Below, one piece after another: positions 47,452 through 57,600 of a DNA stretch of 64,000 nucleotides. Where the stretch lies: assembly GCF_000018885.1 (NCBI RefSeq), contig NC_010168.1:992001-1056000 (forward strand). The letters run 5' to 3'. Origin of the DNA: Renibacterium salmoninarum ATCC 33209 (GTDB lineage: Bacteria > Actinomycetota > Actinomycetes > Actinomycetales > Micrococcaceae). The first letter of the stretch is position 1. Every line of letters starts with the position of its first letter. The notes under the pieces are model-generated. The model was not told where the DNA came from, searched no databases, and saw only the letters and a list, made by a program, of their open reading frames with translations. The position numbers and the translations under genes are program-made.

Positions 47452-48537
47452 GTAACTCCTTAAGCGGCCCCACGAATCCGGTCGCGGCCGATCAGATCCT
47501 GCTAGGCCTTAATAAGCTTTGGCGACATTGGTTTGGAAGCTGACGGCACAGCGGTGGCGCCAGCCAAGGTGCTTCGCCAGTTACTGCAACAAGCAGAGCT
47601 TGCGGACTCGCTTGGGCTCCATTCCTTCGGGGTGGGGGAGCACCATCGCAGAGACTTCGCGGTCTCCGCTCCCGAGGTTTTCTTGGCCGCTGCTGCCGCC
47701 CGGACTGAGCAAATCAAACTCGGTTCCGCAGTCACGGTTTTGAGCTCAGATGATCCGATTCGTGTTTTTCAGCGGTTCGCCACTGTAGACACCTTATCAA
47801 ACTGGCGTGCCGAAGTCATGCTCGGCCGGGGTTCGTTCATCGAATCTTTTCCGCTTTTCGGGCTGGATCTCGACGACTACGAAATGCTCTTCGAAGAAAA
47901 GCTGGAACTCTTTGATCAGGCTCGATCGCAAAAACCGATGCATTGGGAAGGCCGGAGTCGGCCCGGAATTAGCGGGCTCAAGGCGTATCCGCCGCTAGAA
48001 AATCACCTATTGCCTGCCTGGATCGGAGTTGGTGGCACACCGGAATCAGTACTTCGCTGTGCCCAGTACGGTTATCCGATTATTTTTGCGATCATCGGTG
48101 GTCGGCCGCGTTCATTCGCTCCTTTGGTCGATCTTTACCGTGAAGCGATGGTCAAGTATGGCCATCCGATGCAGCAAATTGCCACGCACTCGCCGGGGCA
48201 CATTGCGGAAACCGACGAGCAAGCGCGCGACGAATTGTTTCCGCATTGGATTATTAGCCGGAATAAGATCGGCGCTGAACGTGGTTGGGGCCCGGGCAGT
48301 CGTGAGGACTTTGACGTGATGTGTGGACCGGAAGGCGCGCTCTACGTTGGTTCGCCAGAAACGGTGGCGCAAAAGATCGTGCTGCTCAAAAACAATCTTG
48401 GCGTAGATCGCTTTGATCTGAAATACAGCAACGGAACCCTTCCACATGAGGCCATGATGCGTTCGATTGAGCTCTTTGGTTCAGTCGTGAAGCCGCGCGT
48501 TACCGAACTACTTGAGATCTCCAGGAGACTGCCATGA
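47448..48537 (+). pseudogene. LLM flavin-dependent oxidoreductase with a 5' frameshift
   Basis: A luciferase-like monooxygenase family protein (LHSFGVGEHHRRDF; AVTVLSSDDPIRVFQRFATVD; VGGTPESVLRCAQYG). The start overlapping hemB (ATG 47448) gives MSNSLSGPT and runs 31 codons to TGA at 47541. The body reads in another frame from about 47514 (SFGDIGLEADGTAVAP). Removing one A in 47511-47515 (AATAA) joins them as LLGLNSFGDIGLEADG. An internal TTG at 47533 could yield an N-terminally shortened protein of 334 residues. Its place in a heme operon is unexplained. Confidence 0.7.
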
Positions 48538-49835
48538 CGTCGTCGCAAGAACTTTTCGATCACGCCCGCGAGCTGATGCCCGGTGGAGTTAACTCACCGG
48601 TCCGTGCCTTCGGTTCGGTGGGCGGTACGCCGCGTTTCATCACCTCAGCACAGGGTGCCTATCTTACGGATGCGGACGGCCGCGATTATGTCGACTTAGT
48701 CTGTTCCTGGGGACCGGCGCTCTTGGGCCACGCGCACCCCGAGGTAATCGCTGCGGTGCATGCCGCCGTCGACCGTGGCTTATCTTTCGGGGCGTCAACA
48801 CCGGCCGAAACCGAGCTTGCCGAGCTCGTGCTCGGACGAGTTTCCGCCGTCGAGCGACTACGGATGGTCTCCACCGGTACCGAAGCGACGATGACCGCGG
48901 TTCGCCTGGCTAGAGGGTTCACCGGACGAAATCTGATCGTGAAATTTGCTGGTTGTTACCACGGCCATGTAGATAGTTTGCTGGCCGCGGCGGGCTCTGG
49001 TTTGGCGACGCTAGCAATGCCAGGTTCCGCTGGCGTTACTGAAGCTACTGCGGCGGAAACCTTGGTGCTGCCGTACAACGACCTTGAAGCAGTTCGCGAA
49101 GTTTTTGCGGTACACGGTGGCCAGATTGCCGCAGTTATCACGGAGGCAGCACCAGCAAATATGGGTGTGGTTGAGCCCGCCCCCGGATTCAATGCTGGCT
49201 TGGCACAGATCACTCGAGAGCATGGCGCCTTGTTGATTTTGGACGAGGTATTAACAGGTTTTCGGGTTGGGCCTTCTGGCTATTGGGGCCTAACGGGCGC
49301 ATCTGAAGGCTGGACGCCAGATTTGCTAACCTTCGGCAAGGTCGTAGGGGGCGGATTGCCGACGGCGGCACTCGGCGGCCGGGCCGATGTGATGGAGTAT
49401 TTGGCACCATTTGGCCCGGTCTATCAAGCAGGCACGCTGAGTGGGAACCCGGTGGCAATGGCTGCCGGCGTCGCCACGCTGAAAGCTGCAACGGCTGACG
49501 TGTATGACCAAGTTGATGCGCGGTCGCTGGAGCTCTCAGCGGCGTTGTCGCGGGCGCTTGAAGCAGAGGGAGTGCAGCATTCAGTGCAGCGCGCTGGAAA
49601 CCTATTTTCGGTTGCATTTGGGGTATCTGAAGTTCGCAATTATGCGGATGCGAAAGCCCAAGAAACGTTCCGGTATGCGCCGTTCTTCCACTCGATGCTG
49701 GATTCTGGCGTCTATTTGCCGCCGTCAGTTTTTGAAGCTTGGTTCCTGTCTGCCGCGCACGATGATACCGCGATGAACCGAATCTTCGACGCGCTGCCGT
49801 CCGCGGCAAAAGCGGCTGCCGCCGCAACCGTCTAA
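48534..49835 (+). CDS. hemL: glutamate-1-semialdehyde 2,1-aminomutase
   Basis: PLP enzyme forming 5-aminolevulinate, the product of hemA's pathway step. 433 residues. [21 protein letters not shown] at the start, [10 protein letters not shown], the PLP lysine in [13 protein letters not shown] and [13 protein letters not shown] are typical. Last gene of the operon; followed by the palindromic repeat copy B. Confidence 0.93.
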   Translation: MTSSQELFDHARELMPGGVNSPVRAFGSVGGTPRFITSAQGAYLTDADGRDYVDLVCSWGPALLGHAHPEVIAAVHAAVDRGLSFGASTPAETELAELVLGRVSAVERLRMVSTGTEATMTAVRLARGFTGRNLIVKFAGCYHGHVDSLLAAAGSGLATLAMPGSAGVTEATAAETLVLPYNDLEAVREVFAVHGGQIAAVITEAAPANMGVVEPAPGFNAGLAQITREHGALLILDEVLTGFRVGPSGYWGLTGASEGWTPDLLTFGKVVGGGLPTAALGGRADVMEYLAPFGPVYQAGTLSGNPVAMAAGVATLKAATADVYDQVDARSLELSAALSRALEAEGVQHSVQRAGNLFSVAFGVSEVRNYADAKAQETFRYAPFFHSMLDSGVYLPPSVFEAWFLSAAHDDTAMNRIFDALPSAAKAAAAATV

Positions 49836-49856
49836 TTCCCAAACGCCTAATTCCGC

Positions 49857-49917
49857 AACGCTGCACCACTTTTGGTCGCTAAAACGACGTTTTAGCGACC
49901 AAAAGTGGTGCAGCGTT
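49857..49917. repeat. dispersed palindromic repeat, copy B
   Basis: AACGCTGCACCACTTTT plus GGTCGCTAAAAC, then the exact complement after a short loop. It lies between convergent hemL and the GNAT gene. Shared almost base for base with copy C. Confidence 0.85.
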
Positions 49918-49924
49918 TACGTTA

Positions 49925-50398
49925 TCAAGGGTGGAGGTGAAGTTCGAACTGATATTCCAGTCCGCCTTCGGGATCTATTTCTTCGCCAACTTTACTGAAG
50001 CCATAGGGCTGAAGCGGTTTGTTTGAGGCGATGTTTTGCGGTGCGATGCTTGCCCTGACAACCTTTACTTCTGGGGTTCGCCAAGCACGGTCCAGTAATA
50101 TTTCTAGCGCCGCTTTCGCATAACCCTTCCGACGAAATTCAGGGTCGATTTCGTAACCAACTTCGACCATGCCGCGCTCATCGGGAGGGCCGTGGTAACC
50201 GGCGCGGCCAACGGTCTGTTGACTTTGTAGATCCAGAATGATGCCGGTGATCCAAGGCTCGCTGGCCGGATCTGCGCTCACTTGCTTACTACGACGAATC
50301 CAAATGCCACGATTCTCGACTCTGCCAAAGTATTCGCTCAGTGGTAGAGCTGAACTGCGGCGAGCTCCAGCCAGGTCACCAGCGGCTAAGGCGTGCAA
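49925..50398 (-). CDS. GNAT N-acetyltransferase
   Basis: 157 residues of the RimJ/RimL-type GNAT family (GYEIDPEFRRKGYAKAALEILLDRA with the acetyl-CoA loop RRKGYA; ASIAPQNIASNKPLQPYGF). The start at TTG 50398 follows residues that look like normal family N-terminus (KIKIVHLAPASLHALAAGD) and no ATG/GTG is in frame there, so the protein is probably longer or the start is damaged. It is flanked on both sides by palindromic repeats (49857-49917 and 50547-50613). Confidence 0.7.
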   Translation of the reverse strand: MHALAAGDLAGARRSSALPLSEYFGRVENRGIWIRRSKQVSADPASEPWITGIILDLQSQQTVGRAGYHGPPDERGMVEVGYEIDPEFRRKGYAKAALEILLDRAWRTPEVKVVRASIAPQNIASNKPLQPYGFSKVGEEIDPEGGLEYQFELHLHP

Positions 50399-50546
50399 AC
50401 TAGCTGGGGCAAGATGGACGATCTTAATCTTGGGCCGCTTTGACTCAGCACTCGGACTGTTGGTGATCGCTCCTGAGAATGGAAAACTTCGCTGGCTTCT
50501 CAGCCTAGCGCTTGAAGCTCAATGGTGTTGTTTCAAGGTCGCTACG

Positions 50547-50613
50547 AAAAACGCTGCACCACTTTTGGTCGCTAAAACACGGTTTTAGCGACCAAAAGTG
50601 GTGCAGCGTTTTT
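50547..50613. repeat. dispersed palindromic repeat, copy C
   Basis: Same arms as copy B, AAAAACGCTGCACCACTTTT with GGTCGCTAAAAC and complement, ending in a T run. It lies downstream of metQ (reading minus) and upstream of the GNAT gene. As an intrinsic-terminator-like hairpin it would stop metQ transcription. Confidence 0.85.
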
Positions 50614-50625
50614 TGAAAAGATGGT

Positions 50626-51468
50626 TTAGAACGCGGGGGTCACATCGCCATTCGGCCAGGTGTCCTCGATGTATTTCTTCACCTCGGGGGAGTGCAACAG
50701 CTCATCCAATTTTGCGATTCGGGCATCGCCCTTGGAGTCGCTGCGCCAGGCCAGGAAGTTCGCATATGGATTGTCTTTGATTGACTCCACGGCGAGCGCA
50801 TTCTTAGTGGACAGACCAGCTGCCAAGATGAAGTTTCCGTTGATCAGTGCCAAGTCCACGGAGGGGTCCTTGAGGTCATTGACCAAAAGCTCCGGCTGGT
50901 TCTCGGAGAACTTTAGCTTTTTCGGATTCTGCGCGTCGGTTAGTGTGATCGCCGTCGATTTGTCATCGATATCTTTCAACAGTCCGGCGACTTGGAGTAC
51001 CTTGAGTGCTCGAACCTGGTTCGAAGGGTCGGAAGTGATGGCAATCTTGCCACCCTCGGGGATCTCTGAAATGGCTTTGTGCTTTTCGGAGAACGCAGCA
51101 TAAGGCTCAATGTGCACCCCTGCTCCGTGATCGAACTTATAGCCCTTAGTTTGAACCTGATCATTAAACCAAGGCAGGTGTTGATAGAAGTTTGCGTCTA
51201 AGGAGCCATCACTCAAGGCGGTGTTCGGGGTCTGGTAGTCCTCGATTTCCTTGATCTCAAGCTTCAGCCCGGCTGCTGGAGCCAGCTTCTCATTGACGAA
51301 TTCCAAAATCTTGGCATGCGGGGTGGGGCTTGCCCCCACTTTGAGGGTTACTGGATTTTTTGGATCCAGAGTTGCGGACGAACTTGACGTTGCGGCGGCG
51401 CCGCCACAAGCCGTCAGCGCAATCGCTGCCACAATCCCCGTTACCGCAAGTGCGAGTTTCTTACGCAT
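50626..51468 (-). CDS. metQ: methionine-binding lipoprotein MetQ
   Basis: 280 residues. Signal peptide and lipobox in LALAVTGIVAAIALTACGG (acylated Cys near 21). NlpA/MetQ family body: DYQTPNTALSDGSLDANFYQHLPWF and DPSVDLALINGNF. Third gene of metN-metI-metQ on the minus strand; captures D/L-methionine for import. Confidence 0.92.
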   Translation of the reverse strand: MRKKLALAVTGIVAAIALTACGGAAATSSSSATLDPKNPVTLKVGASPTPHAKILEFVNEKLAPAAGLKLEIKEIEDYQTPNTALSDGSLDANFYQHLPWFNDQVQTKGYKFDHGAGVHIEPYAAFSEKHKAISEIPEGGKIAITSDPSNQVRALKVLQVAGLLKDIDDKSTAITLTDAQNPKKLKFSENQPELLVNDLKDPSVDLALINGNFILAAGLSTKNALAVESIKDNPYANFLAWRSDSKGDARIAKLDELLHSPEVKKYIEDTWPNGDVTPAF

Positions 51469-51499
51469 GTAGTACTCCCTTTTCGTAGTTCTAAGCTGA

Positions 51500-52183
51500 T
51501 TAGCGGTGATCAGTACGACGGGCGATGAAGTCGCCGATCAACTGAATAGCAATGACCAAAATGACGATCAAGACCAATACCGCCCACATGACATTTGGCT
51601 GGAAACGCTGGAATCCGTAGTTATAGGCAAGCTTGCCTAGGCCACCGCCGCCTACTAGCCCAGCCATAGCTGAATATCCGACCAAGGTCACGACCGTCGT
51701 CGTGATGCCAGATACCAAACTAGGCATCGCTTCGCGCACCATAACCTTTGAGATCACTTGATAATTTGTTGAGCCCATTACCAAGGCCGCATCGATTTTT
51801 CCCTTGTTGACATCGCGCAGCGCCGTCTCAACGAGCCGGGCGAAAAACGGGATAGTACCGATAGACAATGACACCGAAGCCGCAATGGGGCCTAGCGAGG
51901 TGCCAGTGATGAGCCGAGTAAACGGAATAAGCGCAACCATCAAGATGGCAAACGGGATCGAGCGGGTGATGTTGACAATAATCTCGGAGAGTAAGCGATG
52001 GAAAATTGGCAACGGCCTAAGCCCGCCCGGTGCGCAAACATGCAGCACAATGCCTAAAAGCAAGCCGACGACGACGGTCACCACAGCCGAGATACCCACC
52101 ATGGTCAGCGTCTCGATGGTGGCTTCGGGTAAGGCCTTCTGGATCACGGGATCGTTGAAAAATTCGGAAAAGAAGTCGCTCAT
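51500..52183 (-). CDS. metI: methionine ABC permease MetI
   Basis: 227 residues with five membrane helices and the EAA-like permease loop (DAALVMGSTNYQVISKVMVREAMPSL). Typical MetI proteins have GMVRAIPFAILM-type segments, seen here as RSIPFAILMVALIPF. Overlaps metN by four bases. Confidence 0.92.
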   Translation of the reverse strand: MSDFFSEFFNDPVIQKALPEATIETLTMVGISAVVTVVVGLLLGIVLHVCAPGGLRPLPIFHRLLSEIIVNITRSIPFAILMVALIPFTRLITGTSLGPIAASVSLSIGTIPFFARLVETALRDVNKGKIDAALVMGSTNYQVISKVMVREAMPSLVSGITTTVVTLVGYSAMAGLVGGGGLGKLAYNYGFQRFQPNVMWAVLVLIVILVIAIQLIGDFIARRTDHR

Positions 52184-53199
52184 GCCGAGGCCTCCTCATC
52201 GGTTGCGCCGAGATGGGCTAGACCTGGTCGGCCCACTGATACGCCGAGCTCTTCCAAATAGCGGATAACAGCCTCGACATCGGTTTCCGGCCATAGGCCG
52301 ATGCGCAGCCGGCCGAATTGTTGTCCGCCAATTGGCTCGATGCTCCCGGAGATCACATTGACATCAATGTCGAATTTTCTGGCAAGTCCAGATAGCACTG
52401 GTGTTCCAACGTTATGGGCGCTGAAAACGATGTCTAGCAAGATCTGGTTTTCCGGGTTGGCAACCGCCGGTAACGGCAAAAGCGCCTGGGCGAGTTGACC
52501 ATCAGCATTTTCGGAGATCTCCTGCAAGGAGCCGTGCTCGACGATTTTGCCTTGCTCAAGCAGAGATACTGAATCGCAGGCCCGTTTTACTACGTGCATT
52601 TCGTGCGTGATGATCACCACGGTGAGGTCCAACCGGACGGTCAGATTCTTGATTAAGTCGAGGATTTCTTCGGTGGTGGCGGGGTCTAGGGCCGAGGTCG
52701 GCTCATCGCACAGAAGCACATCTGGGTCTGCTGCCAATGCCCGGGCGATGCCAACTCGTTGGCGTTGGCCACCGGAAAGTTGTGCCGGATAGGCATTTTC
52801 GAAGCCTTCAAGACCGACCAATGGCAGTAACTGCCGAATCTTTTCATCGATCTGAGCTTTATTGGTTCCGACGATTTCTAAGGGGTGAGCCACATTAGCG
52901 GCCACGGTTCGGGAGTCGAGTAAATTCGCGTGCTGGAAGACCATGCCGACTTTGCGGCGTGCTTGCCGAATCTCTTTATTACTTACTGAGCTGAGGTCCA
53001 CGCCGTTGATTTCCACCCGACCAGATGTGGGGCGGTCCAGTAAAGTTAAGCAACGAACCAGCGTCGACTTCCCTGCACCAGAGTGGCCAATGATGCCGTG
53101 AATCGAACCTTTAGGCACGCTCAAGGAGACGCCGTCGAGGGCTGTCACTTCGCGGCCGCCTTGCTGATAGACCTTACGGAGATCAGTAATGGTGATCAT
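52180..53199 (-). CDS. metN: methionine ABC ATPase MetN
   Basis: 339 residues from ATG 53199, with AGAGG six bases upstream. Walker A GHSGAGKST, signature LSGGQRQRVGIARAL, Walker [14 protein letters not shown], then a C-terminal NIL domain (ISGSIEPIGGQQFGRLRIGL) that senses methionine. An upstream in-frame extension to 53247 looks non-coding. Operon leader contains a 15-base palindrome and a direct repeat. Confidence 0.92.
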   Translation of the reverse strand: MITITDLRKVYQQGGREVTALDGVSLSVPKGSIHGIIGHSGAGKSTLVRCLTLLDRPTSGRVEINGVDLSSVSNKEIRQARRKVGMVFQHANLLDSRTVAANVAHPLEIVGTNKAQIDEKIRQLLPLVGLEGFENAYPAQLSGGQRQRVGIARALAADPDVLLCDEPTSALDPATTEEILDLIKNLTVRLDLTVVIITHEMHVVKRACDSVSLLEQGKIVEHGSLQEISENADGQLAQALLPLPAVANPENQILLDIVFSAHNVGTPVLSGLARKFDIDVNVISGSIEPIGGQQFGRLRIGLWPETDVEAVIRYLEELGVSVGRPGLAHLGATDEEASA

Positions 53200-53297
53200 G
53201 GAACCTCTTGTGGGAATCGGAATGCCTGCGGGTCGCCAATGGCGCACGTCGTTGCAAGCGAACTTAAGTATTCCATGAATCCTAGCTGTGAAGATTC

Positions 53298-53348
53298 TTC
53301 GAACTTATAACGCCACATTCCGCTAAGCATCGAATATTATTCGAACTT
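53298..53348. promoter_or_regulatory. metN leader: direct and inverted repeats
   Basis: TTCGAACTT at 53298-53306 and 53340-53348 (start spacing 42 bases), and a perfect 7+1+7 palindrome TCGAATATTATTCGA at 53330-53344. They lie 100-150 bases upstream of the metN start, about where a repressor or activator site would be. No S-box or SAM riboswitch signature was recognised. Confidence 0.4.
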
Positions 53349-53453
53349 TGGCGATTCAAGGCGCTTCCTTTAATGCTCGATAGCCGCAGAGCGAAACTAT
53401 TACTCGCCAATTACGGTAAAACCGGTGAGTGTGAGTTTGCCCGCAATGGTGTT

Positions 53454-54140
53454 TTAGAGCTGACCTTGCGGCCAAAGCCCATCGACGACGGCGTCGGCTT
53501 GCGTTCGGCGCAGGTATTCCTGGAAGCTTGCGGCTTGTTCGGCCGCCCAGACTATTTGTTGAGCGTGTAGCTCTTCAGCTGGAATTGAAAGTTCTGGGAA
53601 GCGACGAGCTAGCGCCTCGGCGAGCTTGATCGTGGCCAGTGCATCAGCTGCCGAAGTATGTGCATCGATCAGTGGGATGTTGTAGTGCTCGCAGATTGCG
53701 ACAAGTGTGCGTTTTCCACGGCGAAACCCATCGACTTGTTTGTCTAAGACGAAAGGATCGATGACCGGAAAAGCGGTGGGTGCAGAAACACCAATCCGAG
53801 CACATTCGGCAGCTAATACGGTGAAATCATAAGGCGCGTTGAACGCCATAACCGGAGTTCCAGCAGCGAAATATGAACGAAGAACCTGGGCGACTTCGGT
53901 CACCACAGCACCGATGGGGGCACCCTCAGCTCGCGCGCGGGCGGTACTAATACCGTGGATTAGCGTCACGGCCTCAGGGATCTCGACGCCGGGATCAGCG
54001 AGCCATTCGTGTGATTCAACGACGTCATTATTGGCATCGACTAAAACGATCGAGGCACTAACTAATCGAGCTTGGCGCGGGTCACGACCAGTAGTTTCCA
54101 CATCGAATGCTGCACGGTTTCCGTCAAGCCAAGTATTCAT
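53454..54140 (-). CDS. DnaQ-like 3'-5' exonuclease (DEDDh)
   Basis: 228 residues. FDVETTG (Exo I) near residue 13, HGIS and NAPYDFTVL (Exo II), and HTSAADALATIKL (Exo III His/Asp) carry the metal-binding residues. Similar to the proofreading/RNase T family; its role in repair or tRNA trimming is not clear. Divergent from the ATL gene. Confidence 0.85.
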   Translation of the reverse strand: MNTWLDGNRAAFDVETTGRDPRQARLVSASIVLVDANNDVVESHEWLADPGVEIPEAVTLIHGISTARARAEGAPIGAVVTEVAQVLRSYFAAGTPVMAFNAPYDFTVLAAECARIGVSAPTAFPVIDPFVLDKQVDGFRRGKRTLVAICEHYNIPLIDAHTSAADALATIKLAEALARRFPELSIPAEELHAQQIVWAAEQAASFQEYLRRTQADAVVDGLWPQGQL

Positions 54141-54203
54141 AAAATAACGCTAACCGATAGAATTGACAGTTTTCGTACGCCAGCATTGGATAGGCTAAAT
54201 CCC

Positions 54204-54608
54204 ATGCGGACGGAGTACATCGATGCGGTGTTGAGAATTGCGGCTCTCATCCCCTCGGGTCGAGTGCTCGCATATGGTGATGTGGCTGAAATGATCAACA
54301 ACGGCGGCCCTCGGCCAATAGGCAGCGTCATGTCTCACTACGGTGATCAAGTGCCGTGGTGGCGCGTGTTACGTGCCAGTGGTCGGCCGCCGGAAGGCCA
54401 TGACGAGCGTGCCCTGGCACAGTATCGACTAGAACAGACTCCGTTACGTGGCAAAACTAGCGGTGAAGATTCCTCCTGGCGGGTTGATATTGTTCAGGCG
54501 CGATGGCAGCCGGATGAACAATCTTGGCTAGAGATTGATCGAATCGCTGATTCACTCGAGCCCGCGGTACGTGTTTTGTCGGAACCCGATGATTTGATGG
54601 GGTCTTGA
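54204..54608 (+). CDS. alkyltransferase-like protein (ATL)
   Basis: 134 residues from ATG 54204; the open frame reaches 54072 but lies outside the family. The MGMT-type DNA-binding helices (GRVLAYGDVAEMINNGGPRPIGSVM) and PWWRVLRASG replace the PCHRV active site; the alkyl-accepting Cys is thus absent, the mark of ATL proteins that flag O6-alkylguanine for nucleotide excision repair. Overlaps adnA by four bases; matches Rv3204 beside adnAB in Mycobacterium. Confidence 0.85.
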   Translation: MRTEYIDAVLRIAALIPSGRVLAYGDVAEMINNGGPRPIGSVMSHYGDQVPWWRVLRASGRPPEGHDERALAQYRLEQTPLRGKTSGEDSSWRVDIVQARWQPDEQSWLEIDRIADSLEPAVRVLSEPDDLMGS

Positions 54609-57600
54609 ACCTTCCGCAGAGCCCAGTGCTGCGACTCGTCCCCTCAGCGAGCCGCCTTGCTGACGCGCCCGAGCTAAGTTGGGACCAAGCTCAGATTGTC
54701 GAACGGAAACAAGGTAGCGGCCCGCTATTGATATGGGGCGCACCCGGTACTGGGAAATCCACGGTGCTGATCGAGTCAACAGTTCGCAGAGTAAATCACG
54801 ATGACGTGGATCCGGCCAAAGTTCTACTTTTGGCTCCTAGCCGAGTCGCAGCCGCTCGATTGCGGGATGCTCTCAGTGCTCGATTAGACCGGACGGTGAG
54901 CACGTCCCCAGCACGCAGCTGGGCATCATATGCTTTTGACATCTTGCGAAGGGCTCAAGCTGAGGGGTTGGTCCCGAACGCAGATCGGGTGCCTAAATTG
55001 ATCAGTGGGCCCGAACAAGATCTGTTTATTCGTGAGTTGTTAGCTGGCCACGCTTTGGGCCTGGCCCCGGGCCCGCAGTGGCCAGAAGAACTTCACGAGG
55101 CGTTGCTTACCAGAGGCTTCCGGCAAGAAGTACGGCAGCTCTTTGATCGTATTGTCGACAACGGCCTGTTGCCGAGCGATTTAGTCGAGCTCGGTAGGGA
55201 AAATAATCGACCCGATTGGCAAGCCGCCGCCCAGCTTTATCGCGAATATCGAGATCTCATCGAATTGAAGAATCCGGGTTGTTATGACCCGGCCGGCATC
55301 GTCCGGGCAGCTAGCGAACTATTCGATGCCAACCCGGATTGGCTGGCGCGCGAACGAGAACGACACAGCCTGATCTTGGTCGATGATCTGCAGGAGACCG
55401 GTCGAGCGGTACACGGACTATTACGCAGAATTGGTACTGGTCAAGAGATGCTGGCCACGGCCTGCCCAGATACCGTAGTCCAGGGTTTTCGTGGTGCCAG
55501 ACCAGACCGCGTTGGTTTGGTCCGTGATGAGCTCGGTGCAAATGAGGCAGTGCTCAGCAGCTCGCATCGGCTCAATCAACCGCTGGCCGCGGCCTGGCTC
55601 AGAATTGCCGAGCGAATTGCGCAAAGCAAAGGTGGGCACAAGGCTCGCCAGCTAGATTTCCCAGCGGATGAGCCGACTGTAGGCCCAGAATCAGAGCAGG
55701 TGGTGTCCGGCGTCGTCGTTGGCTCTGATGTGCAGCAGCGTCGATTTGTGGCAGAACGAATTATGCACTTCCACGTAGATCGCGAGCGTCCGCTTCGCGA
55801 TATGGCGGTCATCGTGCGCACCGGTGCGCAGGTTGCAGCCTTTGGCCGGTACCTGGTCTCACACGGCATCCCCGTCCGAATTTCGGCAGCGGAAACGCCA
55901 GTTCGTGATGAACCCGCAGTGCGGCCATTACTGCTGGCATACCGAGTTGCGGTAACACCAGAGCTTCTGGATGCCGAGCTTGCCGTGGACCTATTGACCT
56001 CCAGGATAGGCGGACTGAGCTCGGTACAGATCCGCCGAGTCCGAAAACTCCTTCGGGCCGAAGAGATCGCTAACGGCGGCGTGCGTGGCAGCGATGAGCT
56101 GCTGGTTGAGGGCCTACAGAGGCCGGCGCAGTTGGCTGCCCTTGGCGTTGATGGTCGGGCAGCTGCCAGAATGGCTACTGTCCTGGCTGCGGGCTCGCAA
56201 GCTATGACTGAGCCCGGAGCCAACCCACAATCCGTGCTTTGGGCCCTTTGGGATGCCACTGGGTTAAGCACGGAGTGGGCTACGGCAGCATTACGCGAAG
56301 ACGCTAACGGTTCGCGGGCAGATCGGGATCTGGATGCCATGATGGCGCTGTTCCAAGCCGCCGAGCGCTATGTTGAACAGTCGCCCGCAGCAAGCCCAGA
56401 AGCCTTCGTTGAGTATCTACTCAATCAGGAACTGCCCATGGACACCTTAGCCGCGCGGGCCGAAAGCGGTGATGCTGTTGAAGTGATGACTCCTGCCAGC
56501 GCAGCAGGCCGGCAATGGCCAGTAGTTATCGTGGCTGGCTTGCAGGAAGGAGTTTGGCCGAATAATCGCTTACGTGGTGAATTATTGGGCAGCCAATATC
56601 TTGTTGAAGTATTGGAACTTGGCGCAGCGTCGGCTAGAAGGTTAGCCGCAGTACAACGGATGCGAGATATCCGCTATGACGAATTGCGCAGTTTTGCCAC
56701 CGCGATCTCTCGCGCCTCTGAGCGGTTGATTTGCGTTGGCGTTTCGTCTGAAGACGAGCAACCATCAGGATTTTTGGACCTGGTTGATCCCTGGCCGATC
56801 GAAGATAACGATGGGCTGCGCCCTTTGACCGACGTTCGTCGGCCCAAGACGCTGCGGGCATTGGTTGCTGAGTTGCGTCAAGCTAACGAACGAGGCGCTA
56901 ACGAACGAGATTCCGACGATCGCGCTGAGCAGCCAGCCGCTGAAGCCGCTCGAGTGCTGGCTGAGCTTGCCCGCAATGCGGTACCGGGGGCTGATCCTTC
57001 GAGCTGGTGGGGTTTAGCACCGCTTAGCTCCACTGATCCGATCTTGCCGGTGGACGCCGTGGTGCCGGTCTCGCCGTCGAAAATTGAAGCTGTGCATGAG
57101 TCTGCTTTGTCCTGGTTCCTACAAGCTGCTGGCGGCGAAGCGCAACTGGACTTAGCCCGAAGCCTGGGCACGCTAATTCACGGGATTGCACAGGATTTGC
57201 CTGCTGGCAATGCCGAGGAGCTGTTAGCTGAATTGGCCAATCGGTGGCCTGCGCTTGGCTTGCCAGAAAATTGGGAGACCGCCGCTCAACTTCGACGAGC
57301 CGAACGAATGCTGCGTAAGTTGGCAGGCTATTTACGGCTCATTTCGGCGCAAGGGCATGAACTGGTCGGCGTCGAACAGGGTTTTGGTATTGAAGTACCT
57401 GGTGCACGGATTGCGGCGCTGAAAGGCATCGTTGATCGGCTCGAATTAACGGCCGAGGGCACATTGATTGTTGTTGATCTCAAGACGGGTAAGAACAAGC
57501 CGACGGCAGCCCAAGTGGAGCAGCATCCGCAACTTGGTGCTTATCAAGTTGCGGCCAAACATGGGGCTTTCGAACAGATTGCTCCCACTGCCAGTGTGGG

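Noticed and set aside
53200..53453. SAM riboswitch in the metN leader
   Set aside because: No S-box segments in order; only short repeats and a palindrome are seen.
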